Shown: positions 43,791 to 52,267, counted from the first letter of the stretch. The stretch is DNA of 64,000 bases from Streptomyces xylophagus (GCF_000716435.1 NZ_JNWO01000007.1:310001-374000), one strand, 5' to 3'. Made by a program: numbers and translations. The notes: generated by a model from the sequence alone, not told the origin.

Positions 43791-45647
43791 TCAGTTGGCG
43801 GTCAAGTGCCAGATGGCCGGCTGGTGTTGGTCCGGCGGGTACTGCACGAGCCGTCCGTCGTCCGCGACGCTCAGCGCCATCTGCGTGATCGCGTTCACGA
43901 GCCGGTAACCGCCCGTCGAAGGCGTCAACTCCCAGCGCTGCATGGTGTTCGCGGCATCGCAGGGCTGCGGGGTCGCCGCGGCTCCCGGCTGGAGCGGCAC
44001 GTTGAGGGTGAGCTTGCCGCCCTGCACCTCCAGGCAGCCGTCGGCGGTCCGCACGGTCGCGTAACCGTCCGCCGTGCGCTGCACCGTGGCGGCGAAGGAG
44101 GCACCCGACGTCCGGAAGGTGTACGTTCCGTCCGTCACCGGCACCTGGGTCAGGTCCCGCCACCCGGGCGCATGCCCAACTGCCGTACCCCGCGCGGTGA
44201 ATGCGGCGTATGTGGCATCGGGATGCGGGTCGCCCCAGGTCGCCTGGGCGAGGTGCCGCAGCGCGGGCTCGGTGTCGGTGGCGACCTCGTTCTCGGTCTC
44301 GCCGCGCCCATTGTCGGGCCAGAGGCTGATCTTCGCGCCGGTGATGCCCTCGCTGGAGGTCAGCTTCTCGCCCTCGAAGCTGCGTGGGTCCCAGCTCTGG
44401 TCGTACAGCGACTCGGTGTCGCTGTGGAAGCCGCCGCGGACGAGGTAGAGGGAGTAGGCCGCGTTCATCAACGGGTAGCCCTGGGCGATGAGTTGGCTGG
44501 GTCTCTCCTGCACGTTCAGCCAGTGCTCGACCGTCGTGCCCGCCGCGACCGGCACGGTGTTGGCGCCGGTGAGTCCGTCGTTCCAGATGCGCAGCTTCTT
44601 GCCCTTGCTCGCCGCGTGGGCCTGGACGCGGTTGATGAAATCGATGTAGGCGTCCTGCGGGGTGGCGTCGGCGCCGTACTTCTCCTGGGCGTAGCGCAGC
44701 ATCTGCGGGTACTTGGAGTAGTCGGAGCCGAGCATGTACTCGTCGGCGCCCATGTGCCAGGACGTCGCGGTGAAGACCTGCGCGTACTCGTCCATCAGGC
44801 TCGTGTAGTAGTCGAACGCGGCCTGCTGGGTGACGTCGAGGCGGGCGGGCTGCTTGTTGCCGTCGCTGTCGGTGAGTTGGAGATCGGGGCGGTTCTCTAT
44901 CCACGGGTCCATGTGGCCCGGGGAGTTGATCTCGGGAATGATCTCGACGTGGTACTTGTCGCCGAGGGCGACGAGGCGGCGCAGCTCGTCCTTGGTGTAG
45001 TAGCCCCAGGTGTTGGCCTCGGGGTGCGCGTCGCTCTTCACCTTGATTTCCAGGAGCAGTTGGTTGAGCTTGTGGTACGCCATCTCGCGCACCAGGTTCT
45101 CCAGCCAGGGCAGGGAGATGTGGATGTAGCAGGCGCAGACGCCGACCCCGCGTTCTTTGTAACGCGGTACGTCGACCGTGCGTCCGGCCGGGATGCGGTC
45201 ACCCTGGGCGAGCAGTTGGAGGAGGGTGCGGGTGCCGTAGAAGGCACCGGTCTCGGTCGCACCGGTCACCAACAGCCTTTTATCTGCCTGGAGTTCATAG
45301 CCTTCGGCGCCCAACGATCCCTTCGCCGACCGGACTTCGATCACGATGTCACCGGGTCGGGCTCCGCCCCTTACGACGGGAACCGCGCCATGACCGGCGG
45401 CCTTCAGGTCGTCGGCGAGGGTGTCGGCGACCTCGCGTTCACTCTTGCTGTCGGCGACGATGCGCGCGCCGCCGCCGAAGTTGTAACTCCCGGATGCGGG
45501 AGTCCAGTTGGACAGCGCGGGGACGGTGACCGGCACCGCCGCCCCCGTCTGCTGGACCGCGACCGCCGGCACTGCGGGGGCCGCGAGCAGTGCGAACACC
45601 GCCGCGAAGCCGACCAACCGGAACCGTCTCTTCTTGTGCTCAGCCAT
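43791..45647 (-). CDS. Secreted GH20 enzyme (beta-hexosaminidase or lacto-N-biosidase) with ricin-type module
   Basis: A 618-residue exported glycosidase with a signal peptide to about residue 30. The GH20b domain is followed by the GH20 barrel, with catalytic Asp302-Glu303 in HMGADEYM and PEINSPGH nearby. The strand that usually reads RGLMLDxxRHF here reads RGVGVCACYIHIS, so the usual Asp/Arg pair is absent. A C-terminal domain with QRWELTP and IWHL (QxW-like) resembles a ricin-B lectin. Its sandwich between two fucosidases suggests activity on fucosylated GlcNAc- or LNB-containing glycans. Streptomyces sp. 142 is known for a lacto-N-biosidase and a 1,3/4-fucosidase, a precedent for this pair. 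It overlaps the upstream GH29 gene by 8 bp. Confidence 0.88.
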   Translation of the reverse strand: MAEHKKRRFRLVGFAAVFALLAAPAVPAVAVQQTGAAVPVTVPALSNWTPASGSYNFGGGARIVADSKSEREVADTLADDLKAAGHGAVPVVRGGARPGDIVIEVRSAKGSLGAEGYELQADKRLLVTGATETGAFYGTRTLLQLLAQGDRIPAGRTVDVPRYKERGVGVCACYIHISLPWLENLVREMAYHKLNQLLLEIKVKSDAHPEANTWGYYTKDELRRLVALGDKYHVEIIPEINSPGHMDPWIENRPDLQLTDSDGNKQPARLDVTQQAAFDYYTSLMDEYAQVFTATSWHMGADEYMLGSDYSKYPQMLRYAQEKYGADATPQDAYIDFINRVQAHAASKGKKLRIWNDGLTGANTVPVAAGTTVEHWLNVQERPSQLIAQGYPLMNAAYSLYLVRGGFHSDTESLYDQSWDPRSFEGEKLTSSEGITGAKISLWPDNGRGETENEVATDTEPALRHLAQATWGDPHPDATYAAFTARGTAVGHAPGWRDLTQVPVTDGTYTFRTSGASFAATVQRTADGYATVRTADGCLEVQGGKLTLNVPLQPGAAATPQPCDAANTMQRWELTPSTGGYRLVNAITQMALSVADDGRLVQYPPDQHQPAIWHLTAN

Positions 45648-47994
45648 GCCACTCCACCTTGAAGACCCACACGTATTGGCCCGACTTCCGGGCCGCCAGG
45701 GGTACGTCGATCACCAGTGCTCCGTTCGTCACGGTCCAGGTCAGGGGCCGGTCGTGGCCGAGCAGTGTCACCTTGTCGCCCGCGCGCACCGGCACCGGCG
45801 CCTCGACGGTGAGCTTCGCGCCCGGTTCGACCAGCGAGTGGATGTAGAAGGCCTCGTCGGGACGGACCGTGAACCTCAGGTCGGCGCCGAGCTGCGCCAT
45901 CCGCGACCAGTACGTCGTGTCGTAGATCGCCTCGCCGTTGACCCGCAGCCAGCGGCCCGTCTCGCGGAGCCGGGTCTGCATGATCTCGGGGATCGAGCCG
46001 TCGGCCCGAGGGCCGATGTCGAGAAGGAAGTTGCCGTTCTTCGACACGATGTCGACGAGGTTGCGCACGACCTCCTCGGCCGTCATGTAGCCGTCGTCGG
46101 GGGTCGCCCGGTTGTAGCCGTAGCTGAACGGGTCGAGGCCGCGGCTGGACTCCCACTTGGCGACGACCGTGTTCTCGTACGTCGTGTACTCGGGCGTGGT
46201 GAAGTCGTGGAAGGCGATCCCCGAACGGTCGTTGACGGTCACGTCGACCGGACGGCGGCGGTTCTTGGCGTGGTTGAAGTACTCCGCCAGCACATCGAGG
46301 CTGTCGTTGGCGCCGCCGATGTCGCACCAGATGAGCTCGGGGTCGTAGCCGTGGATCAGTTCCAGCATCTGCGGGGCCTGATACTCCGTCACAAAGTCCT
46401 TGCCCGCGGTGTATCCGGTGTACGGCAGCGGCTGAAGGGTGTACGGATTGCGCGGGGCGTGGCCCATCCACGGGTTGTCGGGGTTGAACCATTCCGGCAT
46501 CGAGAAGTAGAGCCCGCGGTGGAGTTCGGGCGTGTGGCGACGTGAGGCGTCGAAGAGTTCCTTGACCAGGTCTCTCCTGGGGCCCATCTTCACGGCGTTG
46601 CGGTCGGAGACCTTGGTGTCCCACAGCGCGAAGCCCTCGTGGTGCTTCGAGGTGAGCACGTGGTACTGGGCGCCCGCGTCCCGGAACAGTTCCACCCAGG
46701 CCCGCGGATCGAACTTCTCGGCGGTGAAGCGCGGGATGAAGTCGTCGTACGCGAAGTCCTCGCCGTAGGTGTCCCGGTGGTAGGCGTACGTCGGGTTGTT
46801 CGGGTCCTGCATCTGGTCCCAGTACCACTCGGCGTACTGCTGGCCGACCGGCGCCCAGGCGGGCACCGAGTAGACGCCCCAGTGGATGAAGATGCCGAAC
46901 TTGGCCCCCTGGAACCAGTACGGCGCCTGGTGGCCGGCGAGGGAGGTCTCGGTGGGCCGGTAGTCGGCGACACCGAGGGTCAACTGCTCGTGAGATACGG
47001 CCGCTTGGGCGCCGCGGCCGGTCACGGTCACCGTGCCGTCCCGCACGGTGCCGGGCGTGGCACCGCTGCGGATGCCGACGCGGACGCGGGCCTGCTCACC
47101 GGGGTCGAGTCGCCGGACACGGGCGGGCTCGACCGTGCGGGCACCCTCGGCGTCGACGCGCACGGACACTCCGTCGCCCGCGAGGATCGCGACCGTACCG
47201 GCGTTCACGACCGTCGCCTCGACGCTCTGCGCGCCGGACGACTCCAGCAGCGAGTTCGTGGAGTGGGCGTCGCGCAGTGCCAACGCCCTTCCCTGGGCGG
47301 CGGGTTGGAGGGAGAGGGCGAAGACGTGCAGGGAAGTCCGGCCCGCCTCGGCCGGGTTGGTGACCGGGAGGGTGAGGGCGACCGCCTCGCGCTGCGGGTC
47401 GAGCCAGACCTCCGAGGTGCCGATGCCGACGCCGTGTTGGTCCTGGGTGCCGTCCGGCCGGTAGCGGTACGGGGCGGAGAGCGAGCCGCCGGCCGCGTAC
47501 CAGTCGGCGCCGCCGAGGCCGCCGGTCGTGGTGGAGCCGTCGGCGTAGTGGACGGTGGCGTTGCCTGAGGCGTTGCCGTAGCTGCCCGAGGTGAGGAAGG
47601 CGGCCGACAGGTAGCGGCCCTGGGGCAGTTCGACGCGCTGGCCCATCGCGACGACGTTGTTCTTGGCGCCGGCGGCCGAGGAGGGGAAGAGGAAGGTGAT
47701 GCCGTCGACCTCGACGCGGCCGGTGGGGAGTGCCTCGCCCGGGAAGGTGTAGCCGGAGCCGTCGAAGTCGCCGCCGCGTGCGGAGGCGGTGTCGATGCCG
47801 TCGTTGTCGTAGAGGCCGTCGAGCGGGACGGGGACCGGCTCGGGGACGGGGACCCACGGTCCGGACCGGGTGGCGACGGGTTCGGCGGCCCGCGCGTCCG
47901 TCGCCAGGGAGAGCGGAACAACAAGCGGAAGGGTGGCCGAGGCGGCGACGCCCGCCGTCGCGCCGAGTACCTGACGTCTTGGATACGTACTCAT
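45640..47994 (-). CDS. Secreted alpha-L-fucosidase, GH29 (subfamily A-like) with large N-terminal beta region
   Basis: A 784-residue exported enzyme starting at ATG 47992-47994 after TTGGAG. A twin-arginine signal (YPRRQVLGATAGVAASA) comes first. About 320 residues of beta-rich sequence follow (VEVDGITFLFPSSAAGAKNN; SVEATVVNAGTVAIL), which I do not assign to a named family. The GH29 barrel then has FGIFIHWGVYSVPAW, SKHHEGFALWD (450-455) and the nucleophile Asp558 in LIWCDIGG. The arrangement of motifs fits the broad-specificity A group. It is the first gene of the GH29-GH20-GH29 operon, and an upstream palindrome may control it. Confidence 0.93.
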   Translation of the reverse strand: MSTYPRRQVLGATAGVAASATLPLVVPLSLATDARAAEPVATRSGPWVPVPEPVPVPLDGLYDNDGIDTASARGGDFDGSGYTFPGEALPTGRVEVDGITFLFPSSAAGAKNNVVAMGQRVELPQGRYLSAAFLTSGSYGNASGNATVHYADGSTTTGGLGGADWYAAGGSLSAPYRYRPDGTQDQHGVGIGTSEVWLDPQREAVALTLPVTNPAEAGRTSLHVFALSLQPAAQGRALALRDAHSTNSLLESSGAQSVEATVVNAGTVAILAGDGVSVRVDAEGARTVEPARVRRLDPGEQARVRVGIRSGATPGTVRDGTVTVTGRGAQAAVSHEQLTLGVADYRPTETSLAGHQAPYWFQGAKFGIFIHWGVYSVPAWAPVGQQYAEWYWDQMQDPNNPTYAYHRDTYGEDFAYDDFIPRFTAEKFDPRAWVELFRDAGAQYHVLTSKHHEGFALWDTKVSDRNAVKMGPRRDLVKELFDASRRHTPELHRGLYFSMPEWFNPDNPWMGHAPRNPYTLQPLPYTGYTAGKDFVTEYQAPQMLELIHGYDPELIWCDIGGANDSLDVLAEYFNHAKNRRRPVDVTVNDRSGIAFHDFTTPEYTTYENTVVAKWESSRGLDPFSYGYNRATPDDGYMTAEEVVRNLVDIVSKNGNFLLDIGPRADGSIPEIMQTRLRETGRWLRVNGEAIYDTTYWSRMAQLGADLRFTVRPDEAFYIHSLVEPGAKLTVEAPVPVRAGDKVTLLGHDRPLTWTVTNGALVIDVPLAARKSGQYVWVFKVEWHG

Positions 47995-48005
47995 GAGCGG
48001 CTCCA

Positions 48006-48027
48006 AATCATCGGATGTCTGATGATT
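48006..48027. promoter_or_regulatory. Inverted repeat upstream of the fucosidase operon
   Basis: AATCATC (48006-48012) and GATGATT (48021-48027) flank an 8-bp spacer, and the inner CATCGGATG is a second short palindrome. The element begins 12 bp upstream of the first GH29 start and partly covers its ribosome binding site. It does not match the TGGTCNGACCA site of the fucose operon, so another regulator (perhaps GntR-type) would be needed. Confidence 0.5.
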
Positions 48028-48244
48028 GAGCTGCCCTATGGGGCTGTCAATGGGGCGCGGCAGCAGGCGAGTTGAGCCATTGATCGGATCACCAGCAGGT
48101 CAATGGGCGCCTGCTCGCGAGCGGCCCGTGAAAAGTCCAAGAAGACGCCTCCGAATGTCCAAGACCGGCCACCCCTCGACGCGCCGCCCCGGCCGAGGCA
48201 CAGTTCTCCCTACGTACTCGCGAGTAGAACGAAGGAGCGCGCCC

Positions 48245-49588
48245 GTGACCAGCTGGGTCGGCCGTACCGCCGCCGAGATCTCCGCCGCCGTACGCGAGAA
48301 GCGGGTCACGCCGCGTGAGGTGGTGGCCGAGCATCTGGCCCGGATCGAACGGCTCGACGGGCGGGTCGGGGCGTTCCGGGTGGTGCGGGCGGAGGCGGCG
48401 CTCAAGGAGGCCGATGAGGTGGCCGCGCGGGCCGATCTCGCCGAACTGCCCCTGGCGGGCGTGCCGTTGGCCGTGAAGGACAACCTCGCTGTGACAGGCG
48501 AGTCCAACCGGGTCGGCTCCGCCGCGACCCCGGACACCCCCGCCGACCACGACCACGTCACCGTGGCCAGGCTACGCGCGGCGGGCGCGGTGGTCGTAGG
48601 ACTCACGAACGTGCCCGAGCTGTGCGTCTTCGGCACTACGGAGGGCGTCCACGGCACCAGCCGCAACCCGTGGGACACCACCCGCACGGCAGGGGGTTCC
48701 TCGGGCGGGAGCGCGGCCGCGGTCGCCGCCGGCATGGTGCCGATCGCCCTCGGCAACGACGGCATGGGCTCACTGCGCATCCCGGCGGCCAACTGCGGCC
48801 TGGTCACCATCAAGCCGGGCTTCGGGGTCGTCCCGGCCGGCATCGGCGACGGCGACTGGTTCGGAATGTCCGAAAACGGCCCCCTCGCGACGACCGTCGA
48901 GGACGCCCGGCTGATGTTTTCGGTCATCGCCGACACCGAGGTCGTACGACCCGACGAGCCCACCTCCCGCAAAGTCGCCGTCTCCGTCCGCAGCCCGCTC
49001 GTCGGAGTCGCCGTCAGCAAGCCGTATACGACCGCCGTCCGGGAGGCGGCCGGGCTGCTGGCCGGGGCCGGTCACGCGGTCCACCGCGCCGATCCGCCGT
49101 ATCCGCTGTCCCTGAGCAACACATCGCTCGCGCACTGGACGGCGGGTACCTCGGTGGACGCGGCGGGGCTCGACCCGCGCAAGCTGACGCGGCGGACCCG
49201 GGTGCACGCGGCCATCGGGCGCCGGTTCGTGAAGAGCGTCCGCACCGGCAAGGGCCGTGAGCGGCTGCGGGAGCGCCTCGCGCCCTTCTTCGCCGAGTAC
49301 GACATCCTGTTGACGCCGGCGCTGGCCCGCCGCTCCCCCAAGGCCGGGCCGTGGCACGAGCGGGGCTGGCTGCGCAATGTGCTGGCCAACACCAACTACT
49401 CGCCGATGACGCCCCCTTGGAACCTCACCGGCTGGCCCGCGATGTCGGTCCCGTTCGGCACCCTGCCCTCCGGCGCGCCCTGCGCCGTACAGCTGGTGGG
49501 GCGGCCGGGGTCGGAGGCAGCGCTGTTGGAGCTCGCGGCGGAGCTGGAGAAGCTGCGCCCGTGGGTGCGGACGGCGCCACTCGGCTAG
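48245..49588 (+). CDS. Amidase (amidase signature family)
   Basis: A 447-residue cytoplasmic amidase starting at GTG 48245 with AAGGAG upstream. The amidase-signature triad is present: Lys in LAVKDNLA, Ser in the GGSSGGSAAAVAAG loop and Ser in GMGSLRIPAANCG. The family hydrolyses a wide range of amides. It is divergent from the fucosidase operon with a 250-bp gap, so it might act on glycosyl-amides or glycosylasparagines released during glycoprotein breakdown, but that is only an idea. The glycine-rich loop is normal. Its substrate cannot be named. Confidence 0.9.
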   Translation: MTSWVGRTAAEISAAVREKRVTPREVVAEHLARIERLDGRVGAFRVVRAEAALKEADEVAARADLAELPLAGVPLAVKDNLAVTGESNRVGSAATPDTPADHDHVTVARLRAAGAVVVGLTNVPELCVFGTTEGVHGTSRNPWDTTRTAGGSSGGSAAAVAAGMVPIALGNDGMGSLRIPAANCGLVTIKPGFGVVPAGIGDGDWFGMSENGPLATTVEDARLMFSVIADTEVVRPDEPTSRKVAVSVRSPLVGVAVSKPYTTAVREAAGLLAGAGHAVHRADPPYPLSLSNTSLAHWTAGTSVDAAGLDPRKLTRRTRVHAAIGRRFVKSVRTGKGRERLRERLAPFFAEYDILLTPALARRSPKAGPWHERGWLRNVLANTNYSPMTPPWNLTGWPAMSVPFGTLPSGAPCAVQLVGRPGSEAALLELAAELEKLRPWVRTAPLG

Positions 49589-49610
49589 AAGGCGCTGCTG
49601 GAAGTCGCTT

Positions 49611-50093
49611 CTAGAGAGCGCGGTACATGATGTGCAGGCCCACGCGCCCGTCCCGGGGATGGTCGAACGCGTCCGGCACCGTGCCCAGGATCGTGAAGCC
49701 GAGGGAGAGCCAGAGCTTGACGGCGGGGTTGGTCTCGACGACGGCGTTGAAGACCATGCCCCGGAAGCCCTGGGCGCGGGCCTCGGTGAGGATGTGTGCG
49801 GCGAGGGCGCGGCCGATGCCCCGTCCTCCGTGGTCGGGGTCGACCATGAAGCCGGCGTTGGCGATGCGGTCGGCGGGGCCGCCGTAGTTCGGGGTGACGA
49901 AGGCGGAGCCGACGACGGTCCCGGTCTCGTCCTCGGCGACGTAGACGCGCTTCGGCGGGTTCGTCCACAAGGCCCGGGCCGCCTCCTCGGAGGTGTCCCG
50001 GGCCCACGTGTAGGTGTCGCCGGCGGCGACGATCCGGTGCCAGAAAGGCCAGATCCGCGGCCAGTCGTCGGCCGCGGCTTCTCTGATCAGCAT
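49611..50093 (-). CDS. GNAT-family N-acetyltransferase
   Basis: A 160-residue acetyltransferase with a single GNAT fold. It has VYVAEDETGTVVGSAFVTPN, then the acetyl-CoA motif DPDHGGRGIGRALAAHIL (R/Q-x2-G-x-G/A) and NPAVKLWLSLGFTILGTVP. It is typical in length. The start ATG 50091-50093 lies inside a perfect 13-bp inverted repeat (50088-50120), which may hide it in the mRNA. It converges on the amidase gene, 22 bp apart. Neither the substrate nor the regulation is known. Confidence 0.88.
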   Translation of the reverse strand: MLIREAAADDWPRIWPFWHRIVAAGDTYTWARDTSEEAARALWTNPPKRVYVAEDETGTVVGSAFVTPNYGGPADRIANAGFMVDPDHGGRGIGRALAAHILTEARAQGFRGMVFNAVVETNPAVKLWLSLGFTILGTVPDAFDHPRDGRVGLHIMYRAL

Positions 50094-50120
50094 GGGCGTG
50101 ATTTTCGCACGCCCATGCTG
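50088..50120. promoter_or_regulatory. Perfect inverted repeat covering the GNAT start codon
   Basis: Arms CAGCATGGGCGTG (50088-50100) and CACGCCCATGCTG (50108-50120) flank a 7-base loop. In the minus-strand transcript the start codon is in the 3' arm, so the hairpin would block translation initiation. A DNA-level operator is the alternative. Confidence 0.6.
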
Positions 50121-50149
50121 TCGGCGATCGCGATGGGTCCCGAAGGTGG

Positions 50150-50323
50150 TCAGTCCACGCTGGGCAGGATGTGGGGCTCGGCGAGGTCGTCCTCGTAGCC
50201 CGCGAGACGGATGGGGGCGGACCGTGCCCACACGGCCAGGCTGCCGAGCTCGTCGGACCGGTGGCCCGCACGCTCCGTCGTTTCCTTGGGGCGTTGCTCG
50301 CTGTTCGTCTTCTCCGGTGTCAC
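50150..50323 (-). CDS. Small hypothetical protein
   Basis: A 57-residue charged protein starting at GTG 50321-50323 with a strong site, AAAGGAG, eight bases upstream. The N-terminal half is hydrophilic (TPEKTNSEQRPKETTERAGH), and the C-terminal half has LAVWARSAPIRLAGYEDDLAEPHILPSVD. No membrane segment or known motif is visible. The strong ribosome binding site and codon use support a real gene. I do not recognise a family. Confidence 0.65.
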   Translation of the reverse strand: MTPEKTNSEQRPKETTERAGHRSDELGSLAVWARSAPIRLAGYEDDLAEPHILPSVD

Positions 50324-50635
50324 CGCGCACTCCTTTTGTGTCGGGTCACCCTCGGGGCATACCGGCCATTCTCCGGTCCGGTACCTGAGGCCCGCTCGGG
50401 TGTGGGTTGAAGGCAGTTCGGACGCGGTGGCGCCAGTTACTCGTGTGAGAGCAAGTCGGTGTGACCGGCTTGCCCCGGGACGGACCATGGGTGTGGGTGG
50501 GACCCCTTGTTGCTGTCCGTCCGCCTCAGGTTAACCAAATGAGCGGGCCGCCGCTCGATGGGGCTGAAAACATGGGGTAACCATTGCAAGTCTCCCCGTG
50601 TTCTTCGGCCATGACCTGAACCGGTTTGTTACATC
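50324..50635. other. Intergenic stretch, no gene recognised
   Basis: About 312 bp. It contains GGTTAACC (50528-50535), a perfect 8-bp palindrome in an otherwise GC-rich region, and lies between divergent small genes, so promoters are expected. I see no larger repeat, RNA gene or frame with convincing codon use. Confidence 0.45.
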
Positions 50636-50800
50636 ATGCGCGGTTTGACGGCCACCCGCATGGCCTACATCCGCGGACACACGATCGAGAACATGACCTA
50701 CGTCACTGAAGGCGTCACGCAGTTCAGGTCCCGTTGGCTGAGTCGAAAGCTCGTCATGATCTCCTGGCGTTCCGCACGGGCTGTCTCGCGGGAGGACTGA
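50636..50800 (+). CDS. Possible small ORF upstream of the HD-domain gene
   Basis: An open frame of 54 codons from ATG 50636 to TGA 50798-50800, ending 3 bp before the HD gene and containing that gene's ribosome binding site. The predicted peptide is basic, with MAYIRGHTIENMTYVTEG near its start. About three quarters of codons end in G or C, lower than for the neighbours. I know of no homologue. It could be a real leader peptide or an accidental frame, so treat it as tentative. Confidence 0.35.
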   Translation: MRGLTATRMAYIRGHTIENMTYVTEGVTQFRSRWLSRKLVMISWRSARAVSRED

Positions 50801-50803
50801 CGC

Positions 50804-51379
50804 ATGGAGTTGCGCAGCGTCGAGGAGCTGATGGATCTGCTGTACGCCTGTCGGGGCGCCTGGGACACCCCCGACCGGAGCGGTGATCCGGTCGATCTGC
50901 ACGATCACGCGCTGCAGACGGCCGCACTGCTGCGCCGAAGTCGCCCCGCCGACAAGGAACTCCAACTCGCCGGCCTGGTCCACGACATCGGGCATCTCCT
51001 GCAACCCGGCGACGACGCCGGACACGCCGACCACGCGGCGGACGCGGTCCACGCCCTGCTCGGCGACCGGGTCGCCCACCTGGTCCGGCTGCACGTGCCC
51101 GCGAAGCGCTATCTGGCCACCGTCTCACCGGACCACGACCTGTCCGCGCAGAGCACGCTGACCCTTCGGGCCCAGGGCGGCCCCATGTCCCACGCCGATG
51201 CCGCCGCCTTCGAGCGCGATCCGCTCGCCGACGACGCGATCACCCTCCGCCAGGCCGACGACGCGGCCAAGGTCGTCGGCCTCGACGCCGGGGTCCTGGA
51301 GGACTGGCGCACGGTCCTGGGCATAGTGGCCGCGCGGAACTCGCGCCTGCCCAACTCCCGCCTGGGGGCTGTCGACTGA
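50804..51379 (+). CDS. HD-domain protein, PhnZ/diiron-oxygenase-like
   Basis: A 191-residue protein with a full HD motif: HALQTAALL (His35), LVHDIGH (His60-Asp61), then HADHAAD and LVRLHVPAKRYL (His97), and LSAQSTLTLRAQGGPMSH followed by a late Asp-Asp. This order resembles PhnZ and TmpB, the mixed-valence diiron HD enzymes that oxidise phosphonates and related compounds, rather than nucleotide phosphohydrolases. The residues that hold the phosphonate in PhnZ are not clearly present. GGGAGG precedes ATG 50804. The SDR at 51405 follows 25 bp later on the same strand and may be co-transcribed. Confidence 0.8.
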   Translation: MELRSVEELMDLLYACRGAWDTPDRSGDPVDLHDHALQTAALLRRSRPADKELQLAGLVHDIGHLLQPGDDAGHADHAADAVHALLGDRVAHLVRLHVPAKRYLATVSPDHDLSAQSTLTLRAQGGPMSHADAAAFERDPLADDAITLRQADDAAKVVGLDAGVLEDWRTVLGIVAARNSRLPNSRLGAVD

Positions 51380-51404
51380 CGGTCCGTCATGAGATCGTAC
51401 GGCG

Positions 51405-52214
51405 ATGACGTCGTCGTCGTACGGTCTGCGGGGCCGGGCCGTCCTGGTCACCGGCGGTACGCGCGGGATCGGGCGCGCGGTCGCCGAGGCGTTCGCCGGG
51501 GCCGGGGCACAGGTGTGCGTGAGCGCGCGGGGCGCCGGCGAAGTGGCGCGCGTCGCGGAGGAGTTGGGCGGGGTCGGTCTTGCCGGGGATGTCGGCGACC
51601 CCGAACACCCGAGGGAGTTGGCCGAGTTCGCGCTGCGCGCCTTCGGGCGGATCGACGTCGTCGTCAACAACGCGGCGACGAACCAGCCGTACGGCCCGCT
51701 GATGGAGGTCGATCCGGAAGCCTGGCGGACGGCGTTCACCGTGAACGTGGAGGCGCCGCTGCGGCTGGTGCAGTGCGCCTGGCGGGCGTGGATGCGGGAG
51801 CACGGCGGCGCGGTGGTCAACGTGTGCACGGAGGGCGCCGGGCATGTCGGGCCGAACGTGGGTGCGTACGGCACCAGCAAGGCGGCGCTGCTTCATCTCA
51901 CGCAGCAGCTCGCGGGCGAACTCGCGCCGAAGGTGCGGGTCAACTCCGTCTCCCCCGGGCTCGTCCGCACCGAGATGGCTCGGTTCGTGTGGGAGCCCGG
52001 CGAGGCGGAGGTCGCCGCCGGGCTGCCGCTCGGCCGGATCGGCGAACCGGCCGACATCGCACGGGCCGTGCTGTGGCTGGCCTCCGACCAGGCCGAGTGG
52101 ATCACCGGGGCGGATCTCCTGGTGGACGGCGGGACCCGGGTGCGGGCGGCGTACACGTCGGGCGGGTACGCCGTCCACGACCGGCTGAGGTCGGCCGCGC
52201 CGCCTCACTCTTAG
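51405..52214 (+). CDS. Short-chain dehydrogenase/reductase
   Basis: A 269-residue classical SDR: VTGGTRGIGRAVAEAFAGAG for the cofactor, VVNNAATNQP in the place of NNAG, and catalytic YGTSK. The C-terminal DLLVDGGT motif is typical of the 3-ketoacyl reductase-like group. It lies close behind the HD-domain gene, so the two may form a two-step pathway in which an alcohol made by one enzyme is oxidised by the other. That is inference from gene order only. Confidence 0.88.
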   Translation: MTSSSYGLRGRAVLVTGGTRGIGRAVAEAFAGAGAQVCVSARGAGEVARVAEELGGVGLAGDVGDPEHPRELAEFALRAFGRIDVVVNNAATNQPYGPLMEVDPEAWRTAFTVNVEAPLRLVQCAWRAWMREHGGAVVNVCTEGAGHVGPNVGAYGTSKAALLHLTQQLAGELAPKVRVNSVSPGLVRTEMARFVWEPGEAEVAAGLPLGRIGEPADIARAVLWLASDQAEWITGADLLVDGGTRVRAAYTSGGYAVHDRLRSAAPPHS

Positions 52215-52267
52215 CGGCTCGCCGAGTCGCCCGCCCGGCTCCCTCAGGAGATCACCGGATCACAGGG

